A DNA stretch of 64,000 nucleotides from Vibrio cincinnatiensis DSM 19608 (GCF_900167345.1 NZ_FUXB01000011.1:1-64000), one strand, 5' to 3'. Counted from the first letter of the stretch, positions 1 to 9,312 are shown. Numbers and translations: made by a program. Notes: generated by a model not told the origin, from the sequence alone.

Positions 1-14
1 AAACTCTTCAATTA
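1..14 (-). rRNA. rrs: 16S rRNA, extreme 5' end (partial)
   Basis: The reverse complement of the first bases reads AATTGAAGAGTTT, the conserved start of bacterial 16S rRNA. Only about 13-14 nt of the gene lie in the window; the rest runs off the left edge. A complete rrn leader and two promoters lie immediately upstream (15-440), which supports this being a real rRNA operon start and not a chance match. Confidence 0.85.
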
Positions 15-385
15 AAGTTTTTTTGGTCTTGCGACCGGCTCAATGAATACTGACTTCAACTTACCTTAGTAAATTAAAGCTATTATCGTTCCAACAGAAC
101 GATAATGAATTGACTGTGCCAAAATCAAGTAAACTTGATTCTGATTGGTCACTCAGTTCATCGATAAATCTTTTTGATTATCATCAACGAGTGCCCACAC
201 AGATTGATTGGTTTAAATTGTTAAAGAGCGGTGCTTGCGAGTCTCATGAGAGCTTCGAAGCGGAGGTGAATTCTAGCGAGATAACTGAAAGAGTCAAACA
301 CTTTTTCAAATTTTCTTTTTTAGAAGTTTTCCCTCAACTGATACTGCCAGAAGCCTTGCGGCGCCTGCCGTGTCAGTGAGGGCGC
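15..385 (-). other. rrn operon leader with boxA antitermination site
   Basis: This is the transcribed leader between the rrn promoters and 16S. Read on the minus strand it contains CGCTCTTTAACAATTT (about 216-230), the boxA-type NusB/S10 antitermination site. It is followed by a segment ending CAATCTGTGTGGGCACTCG (about 186-205), the same order as in enterobacterial rrn leaders. The region also holds an ATG-initiated open frame at 110-379 on the plus strand, which is not a gene. Function is assigned from known rrn leader architecture; the motifs are seen directly. Confidence 0.85.
270..297 (-). promoter_or_regulatory. rrn P2 promoter
   Basis: On the minus strand TTGACT (292-297) is followed after 16 bp by TAGAAT (270-275). 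It sits downstream of P1 and upstream of boxA, the position of rrn P2 in related bacteria. The 16-bp spacing is typical of rrn promoters. Confidence 0.75.
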
Positions 386-440
386 ATTATAGGGAGTTGT
401 GCTCACTTAGCAAGTCGAATTTGCATTTTTTCTCAAAAAA
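386..440 (-). promoter_or_regulatory. rrn P1 promoter with UP-like A/T element
   Basis: On the minus strand TTGCTA (408-413), a 16-bp spacer and a perfect TATAAT (386-391) are followed by a GC-rich discriminator (GCGCC). This is the layout of stringently controlled rrn P1 promoters. An A/T-rich stretch just upstream (about 420-445) resembles an UP element. Upstream Fis sites are likely in this family but were not verified. Confidence 0.8.
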
Positions 441-533
441 ATAGTTCGTTAGACCAAATTATCAGCACCTCTTATTTTACCCATAGGTTTTCATTATCTA
501 GCTAACAGATTACTCACAAAATGCTGTGGATAA

Positions 534-1796
534 CTAATCATCGCTATCAAAGAAATAGCTAATTCTTGCTCTAGGATTAAGGTAGTCTCGTACTCTATCT
601 GGTAATTTGTTGGGTAGAATGGCACTGATTATTTTTATCTCTTTATCAGCAAGGTCAATAATAGGGGCTTGTGTCCTAGGTACAGAAGGGTCGTAGATAA
701 GTACATTCGGAGATAATAAATGTTTAGCGTTCACAGAAACCACTAACCCAACTGTGTTATTAGAAAGCTGTACAACCGTGCCCGGAGGAAACACCCCCAT
801 AAACTTAACTAAAATACTCAGGTTTTGGTGGTTATAAAGATGTTTACAATTCTTATAAAGATGCGAGAGTGCAATGTACGGTATTTTTTGTTCTGCCACT
901 ATGGCAGGATGGCATAAGTTATCAAAAGCATTAGCAACTGAAATAACTTGGGTAATTTCATCAATTTCTTGCTCTTTCAACCCGAGTGGGTAACCCGAGC
1001 CATCATTCAGTTCATGATGCTGTTCAATCACCGTTTTCGCTTTTTCAGGAAAACCATCTATTCCATTAGCGATATCGCTGCCATAACGAGTATGCAGTTT
1101 AAGATAATTATGTTCAGGCTCAGTCAGAGGAGTCACTTTACGTACAATTGCGCTGGGAACTCTCATCTTACCAATATCGTGAAACAGTGAAGCAAAAGCG
1201 ACTTCTTTGATCTGCTGCTCAGTTAGCCCTTTTGCTTTAGCAATCATCATTGCGAGTACCGAGACGTTCAACGAATGGAAATAAACATCCTCATATTCGC
1301 TCTTACTATTAATTAAATGCAGAGTGACACTTTCATTGCTTAGTAATTTATCAACGGCATCATCAACCAGTTGTAGAGCCTCATCGATAGCTTCTGTTGG
1401 ACGATTACGAATTTTATTCATCACCGATCTCATTCTAGCTAAGGATCGTTCGAACTCTTTTTCACACTGAATGACTCGCCGCCGATAGCGACTAAGCTTT
1501 TCAATTCGATCTTGTTTTTCTTGCCAAAGTTTACCGACTTCCTCATCCAATTGCTGAGAATCGGTAGGCTCCATCATCTCGTTATCATCAGTTGGAGTTG
1601 TGGGTAAAGGCGCAGCATCACTTTGAGCCGGATTAAGAAAAACATGTTGGATACCCAAATGTTTAATCAGCTGAATCTGATCGCTAGACTTGATCTTGAA
1701 GCTATTAAATAAAAAAGGATGCTCATTCCATTTTACGGGTAATCGAATATGTAATCCCGGTTGCAACCTATCTACGGTAATCTTAATACTTGCCAC
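534..1796 (-). CDS. HD-GYP domain cyclic-di-GMP phosphodiesterase (DUF3391 N-terminus)
   Basis: Predicted to hydrolyse cyclic di-GMP. The N-terminus (about residues 1-110) resembles the DUF3391 domain often fused to HD-GYP. The catalytic half carries FHDIGK near residue 203 and HHELNDGSGYP near 259-270, so the HD metal ligands and the diagnostic GYP motif are intact. No membrane segment or receiver domain is evident, so the protein is probably cytosolic. The start codon is GTG at 1796 with a weak ribosome binding site; the protein is 420 aa. It lies 86 bp downstream of an EAL-family gene on the same strand, so the two may be cotranscribed. The target process (motility, biofilm) cannot be told from sequence. 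Confidence 0.85.
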   Translation of the reverse strand: MASIKITVDRLQPGLHIRLPVKWNEHPFLFNSFKIKSSDQIQLIKHLGIQHVFLNPAQSDAAPLPTTPTDDNEMMEPTDSQQLDEEVGKLWQEKQDRIEKLSRYRRRVIQCEKEFERSLARMRSVMNKIRNRPTEAIDEALQLVDDAVDKLLSNESVTLHLINSKSEYEDVYFHSLNVSVLAMMIAKAKGLTEQQIKEVAFASLFHDIGKMRVPSAIVRKVTPLTEPEHNYLKLHTRYGSDIANGIDGFPEKAKTVIEQHHELNDGSGYPLGLKEQEIDEITQVISVANAFDNLCHPAIVAEQKIPYIALSHLYKNCKHLYNHQNLSILVKFMGVFPPGTVVQLSNNTVGLVVSVNAKHLLSPNVLIYDPSVPRTQAPIIDLADKEIKIISAILPNKLPDRVRDYLNPRARISYFFDSDD

Positions 1797-1882
1797 GGTT
1801 AGCTCGATGTCTCATTGGTTATTCCATTATTTTAGAAGAACTCTCTGCTGAGATCTCCTTTCATCATCACTCTGCTTTCCAG

Positions 1883-4330
1883 CTAAATACTAAACTCCGC
1901 TTCTGCCACGGATGCATGTTGTAATTGAGCAAGGTGGTTGACGATAATTTGTTGAGTAATAATTCCTTTAAATTGTTTACCATCAACCAGTATCCAAGGA
2001 AATGCTAAATTTTGTTCACAAATTAGGTAAGTAATTTGCTGAATATCTGTATTAGCATCTAGTTTGGTAAATGAAAGATCCATAATTTGATTAACAGGTC
2101 GATGCCAACGCCCCGCCTCCTTCATCGTTTCCAATTCAGTTCCCATTGTGGGGGTCAAATGAAGGTTCAGAGTTTGTCGCTCAACGATACCTACGCATTC
2201 GTTAGCATTAATAACAGGTAATACTTCAGTCTCGGGGGTTTGGAAATATTGAAAAGCCAACGATAGAGGATCACCAGGATCAAGCCGTGGGGTATGGGAA
2301 TGATGAAGTGTCACTAAACGGAGCGGCTGCTTATCTTCTCGATGATTCAGCAAGGGTTTAATTTTCTCGATAATTTGACTGCTCACCGTTTTTAAATTCG
2401 ATGCAGCTGAGGGGGGAGAAAATAAGAAACCTTGCATGAAGTCTACCCCAGCATCAGCCAGCAAAGAGGCTTCTTCAAGCGATTCCACACCATCCGCTAT
2501 CACTTGTACACCTAGGGAGTGACATAGTTCAACCAACATCTTAATGACTTTATATCGATTACTTTTGCTCTTGATCGCATCTAGGCAACGCCGGCTAATT
2601 TTTAAATAATCAAATTCAGAAAGGGGTAAGTGCTCCAACAGAGAGTAATCAAGCCCCATATCATCGATGGCCACTTGTACACCCTTAGATCGTAGCACTT
2701 TCAGTTCAGTTGACTGAACAATGCTGGCGGTATGCGTATTGGCTTGGATCAGGTCAATGATGATCTGATCAGCTCTCACTGAATGGTTATCAATCAACGC
2801 AATTAAATAGCCAAGCAGTTCAGGAAACCCTTGCTTCGTATTCGCCGAGATATTAAATGTTAAACGAATAGGATAATCATGCAGTTCTTGCAGTTCAGAT
2901 ATCTGATCTAATGCCGTATGTAAGACTTGTATATCTAGATCAGAGACTAAATCGAGATCTTCAGCAATGGCAATCAATTCGCTATTACTAACATTTAATG
3001 AAGTAGGCAGTGAAAAACGACACAAAGCTTCGTAACTGCTGATTTGCCAGGTTTGTGTTTCTACTATCGGTTGATATCGAACCGTTAATGTTTGTTTTTT
3101 GATCGCCTCACTCACCAGTTCTTCTAATAACCGGCGCTTTTTGATTTGTCGGTGAAGTTGTGAGTCAAAAAAACGAATTTTCTGCAAACCGGATTCTGAT
3201 TGTTGCTCTAATATCGCTTGGACTGAATGGGTCACTGCCATTTTAGTGCTGCGGGCATCTAAACCAAGAATTGAAACACCGATTTTTCCTGATGTACAAA
3301 GTTTATGTAAATGGCTATCTACCTTACGTAGTTCATGAAAAAATGTACGAATTCTTGCATGAACATAGCGGTATGCTTCCCCAGAAAAAGGTAAAGGGCA
3401 GGTAACGCACACTAAATACAATCCCTCTTTTATCTGCCCAAACAAGCGGCTTTCTTTCAAACACGCCATCACCTCATTTAATGACGTCTGTTGAGCCGAG
3501 GAAATAGGATGCTCAATATTTAACGTCATCACAATATAAAGTTCATCAACCAATCGCTGTTGATATAAAGCTTCAAACTGCTCAAGGAACCACTGTTTAT
3601 TCGCAATAGAGCCATTAACTGCTTGCTTATTTTCTTCAATTTGTGGTGAATAAAAACTCACATAGACGGCCTGACCTTCAGCAGGCATCAGCAATACTGA
3701 GCAATAGTAATGGTGCTCTTGACCACTGGCACAAGTCATGGTTACTTTTTGTGGCAAACTATCCACATAAGCATTTAAAGGCAAAGCCTCATCAGAGAAT
3801 AAAAATTCACTATTCAGCCCTAGAAGATCAATTGAATGAAAACCAGTAAATTGCTCAAAAGTACGATTACAGCCTAGAATTTTATTATCCTGATCAGAAA
3901 TTAACACTCCCCACGGAGCGAAGCTCAATAAGTTATCCAGCCATAACCCCTGCTGATGTGATTGAGTGAGCTCAAAAATCGGCAGGATCTCTCCTTGTAA
4001 AACATATTTAGAGAGTTTTTCTACCGAAAAAATCGCATAGCAGAAACGTTCGGAAGCCATAAGTAAGGCATTAATAGAAAGCTTATCTCCACTAGTGAGT
4101 GCGGCCTCTAACAACTGTTCAACCTTTTCCTGAGTTGCCACATTCATTAAAGCCAGCCACTCTTCCAATGTTTGAAAACAAAAGGGGGAACTCCGCTTAC
4201 TTGCAGGTGAGTCACTCGTACAAGTAAAAGTTTGAGTATCAATATCTAAAGTCCAGTGAACAGGGGCAAATGATTTTGACGACAACGGATCCAGCTCGCC
4301 AGCGCGAGGTATATTATGGCTATCTTGCAT
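1883..4330 (-). CDS. PAS - degenerate GGDEF - EAL - CBS pair signalling protein
   Basis: An 815-aa multidomain protein with no obvious membrane helix. A PAS-like sensor lies at about 130-240. A GGDEF-like segment with no GGDEF motif (about 245-405) is followed by an EAL domain (about 415-660). The EAL motif (EALCRF, near 433), the Asn of FNISA, the IDDMG pair (near 554) and the LKIS lysine are present. Several usually conserved positions differ: DLIQ where E-x-x-E is expected, DDMGLDYS for DDFGTGYSS, and ADGVES for AEGVE. The C-terminus (about 683-805) looks like two CBS repeats. The protein may be a weak phosphodiesterase or a c-di-GMP/nucleotide-responsive regulator. The ATG at 4330 has a good AGGTGA ribosome binding site. 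It precedes the HD-GYP gene. Confidence 0.8.
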   Translation of the reverse strand: MQDSHNIPRAGELDPLSSKSFAPVHWTLDIDTQTFTCTSDSPASKRSSPFCFQTLEEWLALMNVATQEKVEQLLEAALTSGDKLSINALLMASERFCYAIFSVEKLSKYVLQGEILPIFELTQSHQQGLWLDNLLSFAPWGVLISDQDNKILGCNRTFEQFTGFHSIDLLGLNSEFLFSDEALPLNAYVDSLPQKVTMTCASGQEHHYYCSVLLMPAEGQAVYVSFYSPQIEENKQAVNGSIANKQWFLEQFEALYQQRLVDELYIVMTLNIEHPISSAQQTSLNEVMACLKESRLFGQIKEGLYLVCVTCPLPFSGEAYRYVHARIRTFFHELRKVDSHLHKLCTSGKIGVSILGLDARSTKMAVTHSVQAILEQQSESGLQKIRFFDSQLHRQIKKRRLLEELVSEAIKKQTLTVRYQPIVETQTWQISSYEALCRFSLPTSLNVSNSELIAIAEDLDLVSDLDIQVLHTALDQISELQELHDYPIRLTFNISANTKQGFPELLGYLIALIDNHSVRADQIIIDLIQANTHTASIVQSTELKVLRSKGVQVAIDDMGLDYSLLEHLPLSEFDYLKISRRCLDAIKSKSNRYKVIKMLVELCHSLGVQVIADGVESLEEASLLADAGVDFMQGFLFSPPSAASNLKTVSSQIIEKIKPLLNHREDKQPLRLVTLHHSHTPRLDPGDPLSLAFQYFQTPETEVLPVINANECVGIVERQTLNLHLTPTMGTELETMKEAGRWHRPVNQIMDLSFTKLDANTDIQQITYLICEQNLAFPWILVDGKQFKGIITQQIIVNHLAQLQHASVAEAEFSI

Positions 4331-4473
4331 TCGTTCACCTTAGGCGATAGAGATCGCAGCTAATGGAAGCCTTCTCTTTAAGTTTAGACTAACAAATAGA
4401 GCGAGAAAAAAGAGACAACTTTTCTGGGAAGAAATACAAAATAGAGACTTGAGTCACGTAAAATGAAGTAGGA

Positions 4474-4512
4474 CAAAAACAACAAAGCCCCGACTTTCGT
4501 CGAGGCTTTGTT
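4474..4512 (-). terminator. Terminator of tRNA-Leu
   Basis: An imperfect hairpin (arms 4481-4494 and 4499-4512, TTTC loop in plus sense) is followed on the minus strand by a T-rich run (4475-4480 region). It lies just downstream of the tRNA and upstream of the EAL gene. Confidence 0.85.
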
Positions 4513-4522
4513 GTATAAATAA

Positions 4523-4607
4523 TGGTACCGATGGGCGGACTTGAACCGCCACTCCCGAAGGAAACGGATTTTGAATCCGTCGTGTCTACCAATTTCACCA
4601 CATCGGC
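4523..4607 (-). tRNA. tRNA-Leu (anticodon CAA)
   Basis: The minus strand folds as a class II tRNA. The acceptor arms GCCGATG/CATCGGT end in an encoded A-CCA. The anticodon stem ACGGA/TCCGT encloses the loop TTCAAAA, giving anticodon CAA (codon UUG). There is a variable arm around CCTTCGGG and a T-arm GGTTCAAGTCC. The length is 85 nt including CCA. It has its own promoter and terminator. An open frame through it (4389-4601) is a typical spurious tRNA translation. Confidence 0.95.
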
Positions 4608-4638
4608 ATTTTTAGGCTATTGCCCTTTGATGGTTGGC

Positions 4639-4666
4639 ATTATACGTAAGAAAGTGAGCGGCGCAA
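4639..4666 (-). promoter_or_regulatory. Promoter of tRNA-Leu
   Basis: On the minus strand TTGCGC (4661-4666), a 16-bp spacer and a perfect TATAAT (4639-4644) precede a C-rich discriminator. It lies about 32 bp upstream of the mature tRNA 5' end, as expected for a stable-RNA promoter. Confidence 0.75.
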
Positions 4667-4798
4667 TAACAAAATATTGAAAAACAAATCGTTTGCTGAA
4701 TATTTCGCCATAAAGATTCATGCTGTGCTCTTGCTCTCTTTTCAGTAGAGGAAAGTCCCGATATGCTGACAACCATTAATGATTGACTTTGGTCTCCT

Positions 4799-5272
4799 AT
4801 GAACACTTCAAACTTACCACCCGCAGGGCTATTTCGACGTTTAGGGGCACTTTTATATGATTCGTTGATTGTAATGGCCATTTTAATGGTGGCTGGCGGT
4901 ATTGTCATTGCCGTTTTAGAAGCACTGGTTGCATTCAACGCAATGAGCTACGCTCCTTACCAAGATGCAGGTGAACTGCTTAGCCGTCACCCAATTTGGA
5001 GCCCGGTCTATACACTTTATCTTGCTACTACTTGGATCTACTTCTTTGTTTTCTTCTGGACGAGAGCAGGGCAAACACTTGGGATGAGAGCTTGGAAAAT
5101 TATGGTTCGTAATACTGACGGTTCACTGATAAGCCCAACTCAAGCGCTAATTCGCTTAGCTACCTCAGTGTTTGGTTTGGGAAATTTTACCGTTCCAATT
5201 GATCCGCAAAAGCGCAGCTTTCAAGATATGTGGGCCAAAACGGAAGTAGTGAAACTCGATAAGATTGGTTGA
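4799..5272 (+). CDS. RDD family inner-membrane protein
   Basis: A 157-aa protein with the RDD-family layout. The N-terminal LFRRLGALLYDSL carries the Arg/Asp motif, followed by a hydrophobic helix (about 20-45), a second pair of helices (about 70-95), and a polar C-terminal tail with TLGMRAWKI, typical of the family. The function of most RDD proteins is unknown; some have been linked to ion transport, which cannot be asserted here. It is convergent with lptG. The ATG is preceded by a poor ribosome binding site, so the start is uncertain. Confidence 0.8.
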   Translation: MNTSNLPPAGLFRRLGALLYDSLIVMAILMVAGGIVIAVLEALVAFNAMSYAPYQDAGELLSRHPIWSPVYTLYLATTWIYFFVFFWTRAGQTLGMRAWKIMVRNTDGSLISPTQALIRLATSVFGLGNFTVPIDPQKRSFQDMWAKTEVVKLDKIG

Positions 5273-5315
5273 TCTTTTTACACCACACAAAATTCATTCC
5301 GTGACTATGAGTGCG

Positions 5316-5355
5316 TAAGAAAAGGAACAAGGGAGGCATCACACCTCCCTTGTTC
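5316..5355 (-). terminator. Terminator between RDD gene and lptG
   Basis: A 12-bp perfect stem (5325-5336 with 5344-5355, 7-nt loop) lies between convergent genes. On the minus strand it is followed by CCTTTTCTT, so it mainly serves lptG. The plus-strand side lacks a T run. Confidence 0.75.
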
Positions 5356-5381
5356 AATCATATGGTCACAATTTCAAGCGG

Positions 5382-6452
5382 TTATAACTTTCTACGCAGT
5401 AACATCACGGCAATCGTTAAGAAAACCAAGCTAGGGGCAACAGCACCAAATACAGGCGGAATGCCATACACCAAACTTAAGGGGCCAAAAAATTCACTAG
5501 AGATATAAAAAGTAAATCCAGCAATCACCCCTGATAAAATTCTGGCTCCCATGGTCACACTTCGTAGCGGACCAAAAATAAATGACAGAGCCATCAGCAT
5601 CATAACGGCAATGGAGAAAGGTTGAGTCACCTTGCGCCACAAAGCCAACTCATAACGAGAAGCATCTTGCTCAGAGGCTTTCAGATAATGAACATAATCA
5701 TACAAACCACTGAGTGCAAGCTCTTCCGGCTTCACCGTCACCACAGCTAATTTATCTGGAGCTAAAGCCGTCTTCCATGGATATTCGTCCAATGACTGTT
5801 TGGTGATCAAAAAATCATTCTGAAAATCGGTCAACTCAACGTTCTTCATGACCCATTGATTATCACCGAGGTAATCGACTTGCTCAGCAAACACAACATG
5901 ACGCAACTTTTTATGTTCATCAAAACGCCACATGTTTAATCCATACAAGTGTTCACTATCAATCTTACCAACGAAAATAAAGTCATTCACATCTCTAGCC
6001 CATACCCCCGTTCTCACCGACATAAGGTTTCCACCAGAGGTAGCAAAGGCACGCATATCACGAGCCATTTTTTGTGCTTGAGGAGCCCCCCACTCGCCTA
6101 ACAAGGTTACAATGATCATCAAGGGCACTGCGGTTTTTAACACGGAAAGACCAATATCTAATTTGGAAAATCCCGCAGCCTGCATGACCACTAATTCAGA
6201 ACTTGCAGCTAATGCTCCTAAGCCAATCAAGGCTCCTAACAATGCCGCCATCGGGAAAAACATTTCCACATCTCTTGGTACACTGAGTACAACAAATAGC
6301 AAGGCTTGCAAAAGATCGTAGGTACCATCCCCTACTTTTCTGAGCTGTTCAACATATTTGATTATGCCGGACAAACCAACAAAGGTGACGAGTACCAATG
6401 TCGTGGTGGCAATAATGGTTCTGCCGATATACCAATCCAATATCTTAAACAC
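5382..6452 (-). CDS. lptG: LPS export ABC transporter permease LptG
   Basis: An inner-membrane permease of the LptB2FG complex, which extracts lipopolysaccharide from the inner membrane and pushes it onto LptC/LptA. The 356-aa sequence has the family's six-helix layout. Three helices lie in the first about 120 residues, a periplasmic beta-jellyroll domain at about 130-260, and three C-terminal helices including SFIFGPLRSVTMGARI. LSGIIKYVEQLRKVGDGTYD and FFPMAALLGALIGLG match LptG. The start is GTG at 6452, chosen because FKILDWYIG aligns with known N-termini. It lies 3 bp after lptF and is surely cotranscribed. Confidence 0.95.
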   Translation of the reverse strand: MFKILDWYIGRTIIATTTLVLVTFVGLSGIIKYVEQLRKVGDGTYDLLQALLFVVLSVPRDVEMFFPMAALLGALIGLGALAASSELVVMQAAGFSKLDIGLSVLKTAVPLMIIVTLLGEWGAPQAQKMARDMRAFATSGGNLMSVRTGVWARDVNDFIFVGKIDSEHLYGLNMWRFDEHKKLRHVVFAEQVDYLGDNQWVMKNVELTDFQNDFLITKQSLDEYPWKTALAPDKLAVVTVKPEELALSGLYDYVHYLKASEQDASRYELALWRKVTQPFSIAVMMLMALSFIFGPLRSVTMGARILSGVIAGFTFYISSEFFGPLSLVYGIPPVFGAVAPSLVFLTIAVMLLRRKL

Positions 6453-6455
6453 GAC

Positions 6456-7559
6456 TTAAGCCACCTTTCTCTTTTGTTTAAATCTGTCTTTTATTCTTCT
6501 CACCATCACACTATCTAGTGTGTTTACTATGATAGCTGCCATCAGCAAAGCAGCGTTTATTGGCCACATTCCGACAGCAACAGGAATGGAGCCATCTTCC
6601 AATGCGGACTTCGTTGCACTGATCGCTAAGAAATAGGTTAGATAAATAAGAATGGCAGGCCCCATCTTGGCAAATCGCCCCTGTCTTGGGTTGACCGCAG
6701 ATAATGGCACCACCAGCATGGTTAATAACGGAATACAAACCACTAGAGAGATCCGCCATTGTAGCTCAGCTTGAGCCCGTTGATCAGAATTACGAATTAG
6801 GTCCAAGGTCGGTATTTCTTCCCAATCTCGCCCTTTACTTTTCACTTCTCGTTGGCCAATTAATCCTTCATATTGCTCAAAACGCGTGATCATATAATCC
6901 ACACGAGTCGGCACGCCTTCATAACGAACACCATGATGCATCGTGATCACTTGCCGACCGTCACTCAGCTCTTGAACTTCTCCTGAGTCGGAAAACATCA
7001 CACTCGGTAAAATAGATTCTCGCGGAGAAAGCTGAGCAACAAAAACATTACGTAGTTTTTTATTTTCTATATTGTCAATAAAAACAACTGAAGAGCCGTC
7101 AGGAGAACGTTGGAACTGCCCTTTTTGTAATAGGTCAACACTATTTTCCGCCGCAAGTTGCTCAATCAGTTGAGCTTCTTTATTTTGACTCCAAGGTGAT
7201 AACCAAAATGCATTAAATGCGGCAACACTCGAAGTGATAATCGCCAAATACAGTGCCGCTCGGATGAGAAACTTATTCCCAATCCCAGTGGCATTCATTA
7301 CGGTAATTTCGCTTTCCGCATATAGGCGACCAAAGGTTAATAGAATGCCAATATACAAACTCAGCGGTAGCATTAGCAGCCCCATTGCAGGCATATTTAA
7401 ACCCACAATAGATAAAATCATCCGAGCAGGGATTTCACCGTCTGAAGCGTCAGCCAGCACACGGATAAATTTCTGGCTTAAAAAGACCAAAAACAGGACG
7501 AAAAATATCGCAAATTGGCTTTTTAGTGTCTCTCGGATCAAATATCTAACAATAATCAC
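6456..7559 (-). CDS. lptF: LPS export ABC transporter permease LptF
   Basis: The partner permease of LptG in the LptB2FG lipopolysaccharide extractor. It is 367 aa with the same topology: N-terminal helices, the RLYAESEITVMNATG coupling-helix region (about residue 80-95), a periplasmic domain at about 120-270, and C-terminal helices with VVPLSAVNPRQGRF. The start codon is GTG at 7559. The N-terminus IIVRYLIRETLKSQ aligns with known LptF, which supports that start. It forms a two-gene operon with lptG and is divergent from pepA across 191 bp. The ATPase LptB and the bridge proteins LptC/LptA are encoded at 32560-34329. Confidence 0.95.
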   Translation of the reverse strand: MIIVRYLIRETLKSQFAIFFVLFLVFLSQKFIRVLADASDGEIPARMILSIVGLNMPAMGLLMLPLSLYIGILLTFGRLYAESEITVMNATGIGNKFLIRAALYLAIITSSVAAFNAFWLSPWSQNKEAQLIEQLAAENSVDLLQKGQFQRSPDGSSVVFIDNIENKKLRNVFVAQLSPRESILPSVMFSDSGEVQELSDGRQVITMHHGVRYEGVPTRVDYMITRFEQYEGLIGQREVKSKGRDWEEIPTLDLIRNSDQRAQAELQWRISLVVCIPLLTMLVVPLSAVNPRQGRFAKMGPAILIYLTYFLAISATKSALEDGSIPVAVGMWPINAALLMAAIIVNTLDSVMVRRIKDRFKQKRKVA

Positions 7560-7750
7560 GCTGAAATAACCTATGCAAAACTTGTTTTTTTGATTGAATC
7601 ACTATAATTTCCTGTTGAATCGTTTGTTTTTTTAAATTTTTACTATCTGTTAGAACACCTAACTCAAGGTCGATTCCCAAAAGGATTCATCCAGTAAGAA
7701 TTCATTATCTAACATTTAGTTCTATTTGTCTTTAAGATGTAGGAGTACGC

Positions 7751-9259
7751 ATGGAGTTCAGTGTTAAAAGTGGTAGCCCTGAAAAACAACGTAGCGCATG
7801 TATCGTTGTTGGAGTCTTTGAACCACGCCGCCTTTCTCCAGTAGCAGAACAACTTGATAAAATCAGTGATGGCTACATCAGTTCACTACTTCGTCGTGGT
7901 GATCTCGAAGGAAAACCCGGACAGATGCTGCTACTGCATCAAGTACCCGGAGTGCTTTCAGAACGAGTGTTACTTGTCGGTTGCGGCAAAGAACGGGAAC
8001 TGGGTGAACGCCAATACAAAGAGATCATCCAAAAAACCATTAGCACACTTAATGAAACTGGGTCAATGGAAGCGGTCTGCTTTTTAACTGAGTTACATGT
8101 TAAAGGTCGTGATACTTATTGGAAAGTTCGCCAAGCCGTAGAAGCCACCAAAGATGGTTTATACACTTTTGATCAATTCAAAAGCGTCAAGCCAGAAACC
8201 CGCCGGCCACTACGTAAACTGGTTTTCAATGTGCCAACCCGACGAGAACTCAGTTTGGGTGAACGAGCCATTAATCATGGTTTAGCCATCGCCTCAGGGG
8301 TTAAAGCGTGTAAAGATCTCGGCAATATGCCGCCTAATATCGCTAACCCTGCTTATCTTGCCTCCCAAGCTCGTCGCTTAGCCGATGACTACTCGACGGT
8401 GACCACCAAAATTATTGGTGAAGAAGAGATGGAAAAACTGGGCATGACCTCTTACCTTGCCGTAGGTCGAGGTTCTAAAAATGAATCCATGATGTCAATC
8501 ATTGAATACAAAGGCCATTCAGACCCAGAAGCTAAACCTATCGTTTTAATTGGGAAAGGGCTCACTTTTGACTCAGGCGGTATTTCTCTAAAACCCGGTG
8601 AAGGGATGGATGAGATGAAATATGACATGTGTGGCGCCGCCTCCGTCTTTGGTGCCATGAAAGCATTAGCAAAATTGAACCTTCCACTGAATGTGGTTGG
8701 GGTGCTGGCAGGATGTGAAAACATGCCTGGTAGTAATGCTTATCGCCCTGGTGATATTTTGACAACGATGTCTGGCCAAACGGTCGAAGTACTCAACACC
8801 GATGCAGAGGGTCGCCTAGTCTTGTGTGATGCACTCACCTATGTTGAACGTTTTGAACCAGATTGTGTCGTCGATGTCGCCACCTTAACAGGCGCTTGTG
8901 TTATCGCACTCGGTCACCATATCAGTGGCGTGATGGCCAATCACAACCCATTAGCGCACGAACTCGTCAACGCTTCCGAACAAGCCAGTGATCGAGCTTG
9001 GCGTTTACCATTGGCCGATGAATACCATGAACAGTTGAAAAGCCCCTTTGCCGATATCGCTAATATCGGTGGCCGCCCTGGTGGAGCGATCACCGCTGGC
9101 TGTTTCTTATCAAAATTTACGAAGAAATATAACTGGGCCCATCTTGATATTGCGGGCACGGCTTGGAAATCAGGTGCGGCAAAAGGCTCCACTGGTCGCC
9201 CTGTTTCCCTGTTAGTCCAGTTCCTGCTCAATCGCAGTGGCCAATACACTGAGGAATAG
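7751..9259 (+). CDS. pepA: Leucyl aminopeptidase PepA (aminopeptidase A)
   Basis: A hexameric dinuclear zinc/manganese aminopeptidase of family M17; in enterobacteria it is also a DNA-binding protein acting in plasmid dimer resolution and carAB regulation. The 502-aa length is as usual. The C-terminal catalytic domain shows the M17 signature [10 protein letters not shown] (near residue 348), with metal ligands in [19 protein letters not shown] (near 265) and [15 protein letters not shown]. The start ATG follows TAGGAG. Divergent from lptFG; a strong terminator follows before holC. Confidence 0.97.
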   Translation: MEFSVKSGSPEKQRSACIVVGVFEPRRLSPVAEQLDKISDGYISSLLRRGDLEGKPGQMLLLHQVPGVLSERVLLVGCGKERELGERQYKEIIQKTISTLNETGSMEAVCFLTELHVKGRDTYWKVRQAVEATKDGLYTFDQFKSVKPETRRPLRKLVFNVPTRRELSLGERAINHGLAIASGVKACKDLGNMPPNIANPAYLASQARRLADDYSTVTTKIIGEEEMEKLGMTSYLAVGRGSKNESMMSIIEYKGHSDPEAKPIVLIGKGLTFDSGGISLKPGEGMDEMKYDMCGAASVFGAMKALAKLNLPLNVVGVLAGCENMPGSNAYRPGDILTTMSGQTVEVLNTDAEGRLVLCDALTYVERFEPDCVVDVATLTGACVIALGHHISGVMANHNPLAHELVNASEQASDRAWRLPLADEYHEQLKSPFADIANIGGRPGGAITAGCFLSKFTKKYNWAHLDIAGTAWKSGAAKGSTGRPVSLLVQFLLNRSGQYTEE

Positions 9260-9268
9260 ACCTCATAA

Positions 9269-9292
9269 GAAGGGCCAACCGGCCCTTTTTTA
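9269..9292 (+). terminator. Terminator after pepA
   Basis: AAGGGCC/GGCCCTT hairpin with a 4-nt loop, followed by TTTTTT, 9 bp after the pepA stop codon and before holC. Confidence 0.85.
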
Positions 9293-9312
9293 TTCACTCT
9301 GAGTAGGTCATG

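Noticed and set aside
110..379. 89-codon open frame on the plus strand
   Set aside because: It lies antisense within the rrn leader and P2/boxA region; its residues resemble no family.
4389..4601. 70-codon open frame on the minus strand
   Set aside because: It is a translation of tRNA-Leu and its terminator, a common false gene.
4523..4607. tRNA-Leu as an integration site for a mobile element
   Set aside because: No integrase, direct repeat of the tRNA end or foreign-looking block lies next to it; flanking genes are core genes.
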